Assembly (NCBI GenBank): GCA_019894715.1
Contig: JAGXOA010000266.1
Span: 1 to 36,919 of the forward strand
From: Promethearchaeota archaeon
Lineage (GTDB): Archaea; Asgardarchaeota; Lokiarchaeia; Sigyniarchaeales; SOKP01
DNA: 36,919 nt
Reading direction: 5' to 3'
The notes under the pieces were generated by a model. It had not been told where the DNA came from and searched no databases. It saw only the letters and a program-made list of their open reading frames with translations. Both the position numbers and the translations under genes were made by a program. Shown one piece after another: positions 1 through 7,505 of the stretch (positions are counted from its first letter, which is position 1; every line of letters begins with the position of its first letter).

Positions 1-111
1 ATCCTCTGTGAACGAGGAATCATTCCAAAAGCATTGGGATGGTTTTCTACGATATACAGACCAATCCGTACTAGAAGCGATTGTGCACTCGTAGGAAGCC
101 ACGGCCTTTAG
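1..111 (+). CDS. TnpB (IS605 OrfB) C-terminal fragment, cut by window edge
   Basis: Frame 1 is open from the first base and ends at TAG 109-111, giving 36 residues that finish in CALVGSHGL. That ending is typical of IS200/IS605-family TnpB proteins, whose stop codon lies inside the right-end hairpin. TnpB is an RNA-guided endonuclease carried by these transposons. The zinc finger and RuvC motifs would lie upstream, outside the window, so I cannot tell whether the full gene is intact. The call rests mainly on the arrangement of the ORF end, the hairpin and the GTAGTTCAC end. Confidence 0.6.
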   Translation: MLCERGIIPKALGWFSTIYRPIRTRSDCALVGSHGL

Positions 112-127
112 GCCGTGTGTAGTTCAC
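88..127 (+). mobile_element. IS200/IS605-type right end (hairpin plus terminal motif)
   Basis: A perfect 7-bp stem CACGGCC (100-106) / GGCCGTG (111-117) with loop TTTA is followed by TGTAGTTCAC, ending at about 127. This hairpin-then-TTCAC arrangement just after a tnpB stop codon is characteristic of IS605-type right ends. In active TnpB systems the same region forms the scaffold end of the guide RNA. It is the most GC-rich patch nearby. The exact cleavage site is inferred. Confidence 0.65.
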
Positions 128-212
128 ATAATGCAAACGATTTTATTTGAATTAATAATTATTTCTAAGATTTTGATATTTAATATCTACTCACTTATTA
201 TTTCATGCATAT

Positions 213-1502
213 TTAGGGTGTTGTTATTATTGGATCTTTTTCCTTATCCCAATTAACAGCAAATAAAAAATCTCTACTCGGTTTATTTCGATATATTATA
301 AAAAAACCACTTTTTTGCTCAAACTCTTGAGCTATGCTATTAAGAAAGTCAAAATCTGGAAAATAATCTTGTAATGGTCTTTGTTCTTTTAGACGGTTAT
401 CAATTTCTAATGCTTTAGCTTGTAATGTAAATCCTTTTATTTCAAAAAAATTAGGATTTGCTTTTTTTATAATTTTAATATACTCATCAATAAATTCCTT
501 TTTTAAGTTAAGATTCCTAACAGCAGTAAGTCTCACTAAAGTTCTAGTCGAAAGTGAATCTAATAATTCTAAAGATTCTTGAATTTTATTCCAACCATTT
601 TTAACCATAGGTCTGCATATTTTCTTATACAATTCTTCATTTGGTGCTGGAAGTGTAAGATATAGTTGAGATGGCAATGAATCCATATTAGAAATAGTGT
701 TTGGTAATGTTCCATTAGTTACTATAAAAGTTGTCATATTTCGATTTCTAAATTCATGTACAAGATCAGATATTTTTGGAAAAAGAAGAGGTTCCCCATC
801 AAGGGATATTGCAGCATGATTTGGATATAATGCTTCATTATGAACATTTATAATTTCATCAGGAGTTGTGAGTGTTCGATTTATTAAGAGTTCTATTTCA
901 TCTTTAGAGTCTAATGAATTTTTAATTTCATCATCTAATTTGTAGTATTTCATAGATTCATCAGAAGGGTCAATAAAGCTCTGATTTTTTAAAAGAGTAA
1001 TAGCTCGTACAATTTTATTTCTACTAACATGAATATTCTCACTAAGGGAAACAATACTATGAGGTCCTCCATGTAATAACATATAATAAAGGATATCAAT
1101 CATTATTTCATAATTATCAATATATCTCTTTAGAGGTAAGTGATTTAAGATTATATCTTGCTGATGTTTTATCATAGCATCAATAAGACTTTTTGGTTCA
1201 TCTGGTTCTACTATAAATTTGCTTCCTAGCGTGCCTTGTTCTATATCTCGCCAGCAAAAAACACATTGATGATTACAGAAAGGTAAAGAAGGTGTGTTTT
1301 GTAAGCATCTATGACTCTCTATTCCAAATATTCCTTTATAACAATTTCGATTACTCCTCCCAGTCATTAATTTTTGTTCTAACCAATGACAAGGTTTAAT
1401 TGCTGTGTGTTTATGATTTCCTATAACTCTGTACGTAGTTTTTGTATAGGACTCAACAAATTTATTTGTAATTTTATTATCTTCAATAAAGCTATTATTC
1501 AT
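213..1502 (-). CDS. taw1: S-adenosyl-L-methionine-dependent tRNA 4-demethylwyosine synthase (Taw1/TYW1-like) with an inserted helical domain
   Basis: A radical-SAM enzyme that builds the tricyclic imidazopurine of 4-demethylwyosine from m1G37 of tRNA-Phe using pyruvate. The radical-SAM triad is C76-x3-C80-x2-C83 (CNHQCVFCWRD), and C38, C54 and C66 lie upstream with the spacing expected for the second iron-sulfur cluster of Taw1. The family motif HAAISLDGEP is at 229-238. C83 is about 145 residues before this motif, whereas the usual gap is near 70. The extra segment, about 119-205, looks like a winged helix (a strongly helical part near IVSLSENIHVSRNKIVRAI). The gene diverges from the nucleoside phosphorylase gene. 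Identification is secure; the nature of the insertion is inferred. Confidence 0.88.
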   Translation of the reverse strand: MNNSFIEDNKITNKFVESYTKTTYRVIGNHKHTAIKPCHWLEQKLMTGRSNRNCYKGIFGIESHRCLQNTPSLPFCNHQCVFCWRDIEQGTLGSKFIVEPDEPKSLIDAMIKHQQDIILNHLPLKRYIDNYEIMIDILYYMLLHGGPHSIVSLSENIHVSRNKIVRAITLLKNQSFIDPSDESMKYYKLDDEIKNSLDSKDEIELLINRTLTTPDEIINVHNEALYPNHAAISLDGEPLLFPKISDLVHEFRNRNMTTFIVTNGTLPNTISNMDSLPSQLYLTLPAPNEELYKKICRPMVKNGWNKIQESLELLDSLSTRTLVRLTAVRNLNLKKEFIDEYIKIIKKANPNFFEIKGFTLQAKALEIDNRLKEQRPLQDYFPDFDFLNSIAQEFEQKSGFFIIYRNKPSRDFLFAVNWDKEKDPIITTP

Positions 1503-1621
1503 TAGACCAAAACACTATTTATCTTGTTTTTCCACTGAAATATAATAAATATAAAAAAGCTTAAGAGATAAATTAAATTAATTCTTAAGAAATATAAGTA
1601 TCCTAATAATTAGGTTTGAAC

Positions 1622-1629
1622 TTATAAAA
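1622..1629 (+). promoter_or_regulatory. TATA box for the nucleoside phosphorylase gene
   Basis: TTATAAAA preceded by a purine-rich TTGAAC, its centre about 24 nt before ATG 1649. That distance fits transcription starting at or next to the start codon (a leaderless mRNA). No Shine-Dalgarno motif is seen. Confidence 0.4.
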
Positions 1630-1648
1630 TATAATTGGAAATATTATT

Positions 1649-2512
1649 ATGAAAAATAGAATTAAAAGTGAATTATTGAACTTAGGGTTAAAATTTATTA
1701 ATGTTGATCAAAAACTTATTAAAATCTTTTTAGATACAATCCCATCAAATATAAATGAAATTGTAATTGTTCCAACAATAAAATATATCATGAAAAAACT
1801 CGTAAATAAATTGAATAATATGAGTAAAAAGGGTCGTGTCTATAATGGCTTACTAAATAATGTAAGAGTAAGTATAATTAAATGTGATGTGGGATGCCCT
1901 AATATGGCAATATTATTAGAATGTTTAAAAAGAACGAAAGCTAAAAAGATTATAAGAATTGATATTTGCGGGGGTATTGGTGAATTGGCAAATAATATTG
2001 ATATTGGAGATATTATTATTCCTAATCTCGCGTATTGTGGAGATGGTACATCTACACAATACATATTAACACAACCAGATTTAGTTAATCAGTTGGAATC
2101 GATTGATAATCCAATTGGACAATTTCAGAATATTATTGCAGGAGGACAAAAAATATTTATTGTAAGACCAGATGAAAATTTAAATTATACATTGTATAAT
2201 CATGGACTATCAGAAATCAAAGCTCAAACGAAAAAAGTTGATTTATGGACAACGGATGCCCTATTTTGTGAAACTTATGAATTTTTAAATGCTGTAAGAT
2301 CAAAAGATGTAGAAGGAATTGATATGGAATCTTCAATCTTATTTTTATTAGGAAAAAAATATAACCTACATACATCCTCAATATTATCTGTTTCTGATCT
2401 ACCTGGGACTAAATATGATATTTTTAATTCTAATGAAATTCATCCAGATTTGGAAAATGGCATGGATAAAGCAATTAAAATATTAATTACTTCTCTTCCA
2501 AAGATGAACTAA
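1649..2512 (+). CDS. Uridine/purine nucleoside phosphorylase family protein
   Basis: A 287-residue protein of the PNP/UDP phosphorylase superfamily, which cleaves nucleosides with phosphate to give a base and (deoxy)ribose-1-phosphate in nucleoside salvage. Visible signatures are the glycine-rich phosphate/ribose region IDICGGIGELANNIDIGDIII (about 104-124) and the nucleoside-binding motif EGIDMESS (about 224-231), equivalent to the family's G-x-E-M-E. A GD-phosphate motif lies near the D-I-G-D of the first block. Length is slightly above the usual 230-260 residues because of an N-terminal extension of about 60 residues. Sequence alone does not fix substrate (uridine, or purine nucleosides). 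The 3' end runs directly into a 264-bp repeat. Confidence 0.8.
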   Translation: MKNRIKSELLNLGLKFINVDQKLIKIFLDTIPSNINEIVIVPTIKYIMKKLVNKLNNMSKKGRVYNGLLNNVRVSIIKCDVGCPNMAILLECLKRTKAKKIIRIDICGGIGELANNIDIGDIIIPNLAYCGDGTSTQYILTQPDLVNQLESIDNPIGQFQNIIAGGQKIFIVRPDENLNYTLYNHGLSEIKAQTKKVDLWTTDALFCETYEFLNAVRSKDVEGIDMESSILFLLGKKYNLHTSSILSVSDLPGTKYDIFNSNEIHPDLENGMDKAIKILITSLPKMN

Positions 2513-2516
2513 CATT

Positions 2517-2780
2517 ACCTAAAGGTGTTGGATTCGTAATTCATCGAAACGAGCTCAATGGATTACTCGAGTCTTACAGTTTCTCCAAACACTTTATGTT
2601 CCGTAGTCCCTACGGTAGTATGATGATAAATTATTGGTTATCTAATTTATCATTAATACTTAATATAGAGTTTTTCCTCTATTTAAAATAGAGTGTGAGA
2701 TAGATTAGTGATTTTATTATAATTTTATAACAAAATTCATCCCCTCCCTAAAGAAATGGGTTTTCTTTTGTTTATATGAT
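2517..2780 (+). repeat. 264-bp dispersed non-coding repeat, copy A
   Basis: This block matches 13899-14162 on the opposite strand over its whole length, with about 30 mismatches and no gaps by eye (about 88% identity). The similarity stops sharply at both ends. It contains a hairpin CCGTAG-TCC-CTACGG (2601-2615), a second inverted repeat CTCTATTTAAAATAGAG (2677-2693), and a C-rich/G-rich pair before a T-rich end (about 2740-2770) that resembles a terminator. No ORF spans it. It could be a structured RNA gene or a transposase-less mobile element; I see no target-site duplication. Confidence 0.75.
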
Positions 2781-2789
2781 AAAAAAAAA

Positions 2790-3914
2790 TCATTCAAAGA
2801 AATAAGTTCTTACTATTGCATCCGCATTTTTAAATATAGATACTTCTCCTATGAAATGTTCTAATTGGCTAGAAAACTGTTTTTCAAAATCATTTGTAAA
2901 ATTTTTATGAGCCATATCAGAAGCTTGAGTTGTATAATCTACTAATAATGCACACAAGAAATGTTCTTTCTTTATTATTTTCAATTCTCGCCCTTCTAGT
3001 ATAATAGTCTCTATATAACCTGATGTCTTAGTTGTTTGTTTTAATAGAGAAGAAATAGCAGAAAAAGCCCCTGTTAAAAGCTCAGAGTCGCTTTGTTCTA
3101 TTTGTTCTCCAAATATCTTTGAATAGAGTTGTATTCCTGCTTCTGAATAAACAAGAAGTATATGTATATTTTGTCTTTGTAATAACCATGGTTTTTTACT
3201 TGCTTGAAAGAAAGTAAATCCTATTAAAAACATTCCAACATTTTTAATAAAATAACCTCCTAAATTAAAAACTTCAGCGGAAAAATGTTCTAATCCAAAT
3301 ACTATATTAATAACGTATGGAATAATAGGCATAAAGATTGCGAGAAATATGCCTAATGATAATAGTTTTATCAAATGTTTTTGAGTTGATGACCATGCTG
3401 TTTTTCTACTCCTATAAAGCATAGAAAATAATAAAATAAAACTAACTAAAGAAAAGATAAATTCTGCAATTTCTAGAAAACTATTTTCATAAAGTTCAAT
3501 AGAATAAAGACCTCCTTCTAAAGTAATTGTTAATGGAGGAGTAGATATTAAACCACCAATTATTAAAAATGCAAATATAGTAAGAAAAATTTGTGTTTTT
3601 GAAAATTGAATATCTTTTTCAAATACTTCAAGAAGAATAATTATGGAATAAAATACCAATATTTCTAAAATTGATAATGTAATAAAAAGTATTTTAGATA
3701 TTTCTAAATTATGTAAGTAATAAAAAGAGATAATAGTCGTAATAATACTTAGTAAGTAAGTTATAAAAAAGAGACTCAAGTATCCAAACATTTTATATTT
3801 TGTATTAAAATATTTCTTGGAAAAATTTATACAAAAAAAAACAGCTGGAAGCAACATTATTAATGGAACAATCCCATGTAAAAAAATATTTATTATATCT
3901 CCTTGAAATAACAT
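2790..3914 (-). CDS. Seven-TM membrane protein with C-terminal longin/roadblock-like domain
   Basis: A 374-residue protein. Hydrophobic segments at about 9-30, 42-66, 72-96, 105-126, 145-167, 184-206 and 218-240 give seven predicted membrane helices. A soluble tail of about 125 residues follows, beginning IHILLVYSEAGIQLYS and ending VRTYFFE. The tail has the order expected of a longin or roadblock alpha/beta sensor fold: strand-turn-strand with a 'G-I-x-L-Y' turn, a long helix (ELLTGAFSAISSLLKQT), then a three-strand block (GYIETIILEGRELKII, FLCALLVDY) and a final helix. Such folds usually bind small GTPases. The fold call is by pattern only. It lies downstream of the winged-helix regulator on the same strand. 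Confidence 0.6.
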   Translation of the reverse strand: MLFQGDIINIFLHGIVPLIMLLPAVFFCINFSKKYFNTKYKMFGYLSLFFITYLLSIITTIISFYYLHNLEISKILFITLSILEILVFYSIIILLEVFEKDIQFSKTQIFLTIFAFLIIGGLISTPPLTITLEGGLYSIELYENSFLEIAEFIFSLVSFILLFSMLYRSRKTAWSSTQKHLIKLLSLGIFLAIFMPIIPYVINIVFGLEHFSAEVFNLGGYFIKNVGMFLIGFTFFQASKKPWLLQRQNIHILLVYSEAGIQLYSKIFGEQIEQSDSELLTGAFSAISSLLKQTTKTSGYIETIILEGRELKIIKKEHFLCALLVDYTTQASDMAHKNFTNDFEKQFSSQLEHFIGEVSIFKNADAIVRTYFFE

Positions 3915-3967
3915 TTTGATATCATCTAAGATCCTATTTATTTATATTAATAAAATATTACTTTTAA

Positions 3968-3983
3968 TTTTTTTTTTTTTTTT
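3968..3983. repeat. 16-bp A/T homopolymer upstream of the 7-TM gene
   Basis: An uninterrupted run of 16 T on the plus strand (A on the coding strand), 54-69 bp before the start of the 7-TM/longin gene. It may affect promoter geometry, or slip during replication or sequencing. Confidence 0.8.
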
Positions 3984-4001
3984 AATCATTTGAAGTGAAA
4001 A

Positions 4002-4892
4002 TTATAATCCCTTTAATAAATCTGAGAAATTAGGTTTTTTAAAATAGTTATTATATTTTTTTAATAATTCAATATTAACCAAGTGTATTTTCTTTCCTGT
4101 ATTATTTTTTGAAGATTTTATTAGATCTAATTCTTTCATTTTTTTTATATGGTATTGAATTGTTCCTGGATAGACATCCAAACTCTCTGCGATATTAGAT
4201 ATCGCTATTGTTTCATCTTTAAAGAACTCTTCAATTATTTTTGGAATCAAATCATTTATAAAAACTACTTTATATTTATCAAAGTCATTAGGAAGATCTT
4301 TTAGGAAATAATGAAGTGTTTTTCCAATTTTTTTTGATCTTATAAGTCCAAAATGTTCTAAAGTCATAACGTGTTTAAGAAAAGGCGTTCTAGTTATATT
4401 AAGAGTCTCTTCTATATTTTTATTTCTTGCATGAACTCCAGGATTATCACGAATAAAATCTAATATCGCTATTAATTTTTCATTTTGTAGAATTTCTAGT
4501 TTTGTTCTTCTTTCTTTTGTAACAATCCAATTTTTTTCTTCTAAACTTCTTATTGTGAGGAAAATATCTTCTTTACTATAACCTTTATTGTATGATAATT
4601 TAGCGATACAAGTTGCATAGAGTTTTTCAATAATAGGATATTTTTGAATTTGAGATTCTGATTCAATTTCGAATTTTGTATCATATCGTTTTAATTTAAG
4701 TATTTCTTTAGCAATTTTTAAGATATCTTTTTCTTTTTCTGATAATTCGTCAATTAGTTCATCTTTTTTTATTGGTTCGGTTATATCTTTATTTAATTCT
4801 AAGGGAGTAAAATCGTTTTGTCTAAATGAACTTTCGTCTAGCAACATGTTTTTTTTCTTTTCTTTTGGGTCCCTTCTTTTCTCTAATGACAT
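4002..4892 (-). CDS. Transcriptional regulator with three winged-helix-like units
   Basis: A 296-residue protein with a charged N-terminal 50 residues, then three successive helical DNA-binding-like units. The first is about 88-137, including KEDIFLTIRSLEEKNWIV. The second is about 138-198, with FIRDNPGVHARNKNIEETL followed by LKHVMTLEHFGLI and a wing ending TLHYFL. The third is about 212-278, with ISNIAESLDVYPGTIQYHI, KKMKELDLI and a wing. Units two and three resemble ArsR/MarR-type winged helices common in archaeal regulators. It lies 15 bp after the zinc-ribbon membrane gene, so the two are probably co-transcribed. Its targets are unknown. Confidence 0.7.
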   Translation of the reverse strand: MSLEKRRDPKEKKKNMLLDESSFRQNDFTPLELNKDITEPIKKDELIDELSEKEKDILKIAKEILKLKRYDTKFEIESESQIQKYPIIEKLYATCIAKLSYNKGYSKEDIFLTIRSLEEKNWIVTKERRTKLEILQNEKLIAILDFIRDNPGVHARNKNIEETLNITRTPFLKHVMTLEHFGLIRSKKIGKTLHYFLKDLPNDFDKYKVVFINDLIPKIIEEFFKDETIAISNIAESLDVYPGTIQYHIKKMKELDLIKSSKNNTGKKIHLVNIELLKKYNNYFKKPNFSDLLKGL

Positions 4893-4907
4893 AATTATTT
4901 CTAAATT

Positions 4908-6599
4908 CTACGCATATTTTTCTAAAAATTGAACAAACTCAATCTGTTCATCAGAATCCATATATTTTAACTGTTCTATAATTTTGTTATATTGCTCTGG
5001 CTTTACATTTGGAAGTTTTCTTATCTTATTTACCAATATACGAGGTATTTTTTCTTGATAAAGGTTTATTATTGCTTCCATATATTTAACTTGTTGTTCT
5101 TTGGTTAGAAAAGCTAATTCTTTTAATAATTCCTCTTTCTCATATTTTGGGATTTTTAATTCTTTAATTTTCTCCCTAATATCATTTGAAAGTAAATTAA
5201 AAATTTTTGAGAAATATTCTTTTACTAATTTCTGATCTTTTTTATTTTTCACAGGTAAGATAGATTCATGTAGTTGAAGTTCTATCTCTTTATCTTTCTT
5301 AATTTCCTGTTCTTCTTTTTTTGATTTTTTTTCTTCAGATTTAGTAGGTATTTCTTTCTCAAGTTTTTCTTCGTTTTCTGGGATTTTTGAAGGTGTTTCT
5401 TCCTTGATTTTGATAATTTCTCTTTGAATTTCCTCTTTTTTTATCTCACTTGGTTTAGATTCTTGACTCTTTTTGTAAGGATTTATCCTTTGAATTGGTG
5501 GTAGTTCTTCCTTTTTAACTTCATTCTCTCTTTTAGCTCCTAATTGTGATTCTGATGGTTCTAACTTAAGAGTTAGTTCTTTTTCAATATAATCTGCGGG
5601 TTTAATTATGATAAGTATGTATATTGTTATAGCTTTAAATAAGATAAATATACCGACTGAAAAGAAGCTCGAAGCAATTACACCTAAAATAAAAGTTCTT
5701 ATGGCAACAATTCCTTCAAAACTCTGTGTATTTTGGATATTTTTTCTATATGAATAATCAATAATTAGACATAAGATAGTAAGAACAAGGAGACCTGTGC
5801 CAATGATTATAAAGAGATTTGCTATTATTAGATTTTTTAAAGCTTCTATGTTATCTATATTCTGAATAATATCAGTTATCAAAGATTGAATTTGAACATA
5901 AGTACCATCCTGAAAAAGAGAATATGCTACATAAGTTAACAAAATAAACCCTATTAGAGATGAAAATTGATTATATGAGTTTTTTATGTATAAGAAGATA
6001 TCATAAGTACTTAGTTTCTTTTTTTCTCGTATTAATATAATATAAAAAAAGACTAAAATTCCCTTTACCATTATAAAAATACCAACACCATAAACAAAGG
6101 ATCCTAGCATGCCTATCCAAAAACTATGCACAATAACTTCTCCAAGTTTTCCCTCTTTAATCTTTTTCTTGATTATTATTTTATCATACATAGCTATCAA
6201 TATCCCAAAAATTCCTAATAATGATTGTCTAACTAGAATTATATACCATGGGTCTACGGGATTAAAAAAATATTCTAAACTTAAACAAATAGAAAAGATT
6301 GAAACTATTAAGAGCGGAATATAAGAGATATTATTTAATTTTTGAATTGCATTATATAATACGGGATATGATTTTGATTCTTTATGGGGATATGTATATT
6401 TTTTTTGGATTTCCCATTTTTCCCATCTATTTGTTTTTTCATCAGATTTAAACTTTCTTTCAATAAAATTTGTACCTATAATATTCAAAGGAGTACCACA
6501 TTTTTCGCAAAATACTTTGACATTATTCTCAATTAAATTTGATAATTGACTGGGAAAATGAAATCCACATTCATTACAGATATATATTTTTTTAGACAT
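4908..6599 (-). CDS. Zinc-ribbon multi-pass membrane protein with charged linker and helical C-terminal domain
   Basis: A 563-residue protein I do not recognise as a named family. The N-terminal 35 residues form a zinc ribbon (C8-x2-C11 ... C31-x2-C34). Membrane helices follow at about 88-112, 118-141, 154-190 (probably two), 211-229, 255-285 and 297-332 (probably two). The segments around 150-190 and 294-332 resemble each other (both contain V/S-GIFI followed by K and a hydrophobic helix), which suggests an internal duplication. Residues 340-450 are a Lys/Glu-rich, probably disordered linker. The last 110 residues are a compact helical domain. It is the first gene of a likely operon with the winged-helix regulator. 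Confidence 0.6.
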   Translation of the reverse strand: MSKKIYICNECGFHFPSQLSNLIENNVKVFCEKCGTPLNIIGTNFIERKFKSDEKTNRWEKWEIQKKYTYPHKESKSYPVLYNAIQKLNNISYIPLLIVSIFSICLSLEYFFNPVDPWYIILVRQSLLGIFGILIAMYDKIIIKKKIKEGKLGEVIVHSFWIGMLGSFVYGVGIFIMVKGILVFFYIILIREKKKLSTYDIFLYIKNSYNQFSSLIGFILLTYVAYSLFQDGTYVQIQSLITDIIQNIDNIEALKNLIIANLFIIIGTGLLVLTILCLIIDYSYRKNIQNTQSFEGIVAIRTFILGVIASSFFSVGIFILFKAITIYILIIIKPADYIEKELTLKLEPSESQLGAKRENEVKKEELPPIQRINPYKKSQESKPSEIKKEEIQREIIKIKEETPSKIPENEEKLEKEIPTKSEEKKSKKEEQEIKKDKEIELQLHESILPVKNKKDQKLVKEYFSKIFNLLSNDIREKIKELKIPKYEKEELLKELAFLTKEQQVKYMEAIINLYQEKIPRILVNKIRKLPNVKPEQYNKIIEQLKYMDSDEQIEFVQFLEKYA

Positions 6600-6853
6600 A
6601 TCCTTTGCACTAGTAATATGTAATTGGTTTTTTTTATATTTTTTTTTAATATAATATTTAGATTATTTCTTATTTTCTTAAAAATATATTAAATTCTGTT
6701 ATTCTGGCATATAAAAATTATTGTTTTTGTCCTATTTTAATTTATAGCCACTTTTTATTATATGAAATAAAAAAATAATGAAATTTAAAAAAAATGGAGT
6801 CCAATTTTTGTCAAGATAACATTATTTTAGGATTGGATATCCTATTTTTAAAT

Positions 6854-7432
6854 TTAAATTGGTTTCAATATTTCTAACCAATTTATTGATTTAACTGTAT
6901 CATGTAATTGATGGTCATCTTGAACAACAATATACTCTAAGTTCTCAAATAGATCGTTAGCATTGTCCTGATTTTGCTTTAGAGGAATCACTTTATCATT
7001 TCTTCCATGAAAAATTTTCACTGGTATTTTAATTGGATCTATTTTTTTTGGAATAAATTCATCTCCTATCAGAAAAGGTGCTAATAAAATCAATTTTTTA
7101 ACTTTTTCCGGATTTTGAATTGTATATAATACCGCCATTAACCCACCAAAAGAAGAACCTATAATTGTCCATATCTTTTTCTCCATTAAAATATCATTTA
7201 ATTGTTTCATTCTTTTTTCTAAAAGAATTTTTCTAGGAATCCTTTCATGATATTCTTCAAGATCAGGAGTCAAACATTTTGGGAGCAATTTTCTAAAGAA
7301 TTCCCCTTTAAAACCATGTCCAGAACTAATTAAACCATGTATGAAAATAATATCATTCCCTTTTTTATTCAAAATCACAAGACTCATTGAATTCTTTTTC
7401 TGATAAATATTCAAATTATTACATAAAAACAT
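6854..7432 (-). CDS. Alpha/beta hydrolase fold protein
   Basis: A small (192-residue) alpha/beta hydrolase. The oxyanion-hole motif FIHGLISSGHG lies at about 30-40, the nucleophile elbow is G92-S-S94-F-G96 with Ser94, the acid is Asp146 in FHGRNDKVIP, and the base is His174 or His177 in DDHQLHD. This is a complete Ser-Asp-His triad in the family order. With almost no cap domain it resembles small esterases or lysophospholipase-like enzymes; the substrate cannot be read from sequence. ATG at 7387 (residue 16, MSLVILNKKG) is a plausible alternative start, because the first 15 residues are not family-like. Confidence 0.75.
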   Translation of the reverse strand: MFLCNNLNIYQKKNSMSLVILNKKGNDIIFIHGLISSGHGFKGEFFRKLLPKCLTPDLEEYHERIPRKILLEKRMKQLNDILMEKKIWTIIGSSFGGLMAVLYTIQNPEKVKKLILLAPFLIGDEFIPKKIDPIKIPVKIFHGRNDKVIPLKQNQDNANDLFENLEYIVVQDDHQLHDTVKSINWLEILKPI

Positions 7433-7505
7433 GTGAAGTTTTAGATCTTTTAAGTATAATTCATTGTTCTATTTCTTGATATTTTTAATAAAATTGATAA
7501 TCTTA

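Noticed and set aside
1840-2064. Minus-strand ORF of 74 codons
   Set aside because: Lies fully inside the nucleoside phosphorylase gene, which has clear family motifs; no domain in the shadow frame.
2628-2636. ATGATGA inside repeat copy A as a possible C box of a C/D guide RNA
   Set aside because: No properly placed D/D' boxes (CTGA), and copy B does not keep the motif (ATGATAA).
6109-6324. Plus-strand ORF of 71 codons
   Set aside because: Antisense to membrane helices of the zinc-ribbon protein; the hydrophobic pattern is a by-product.
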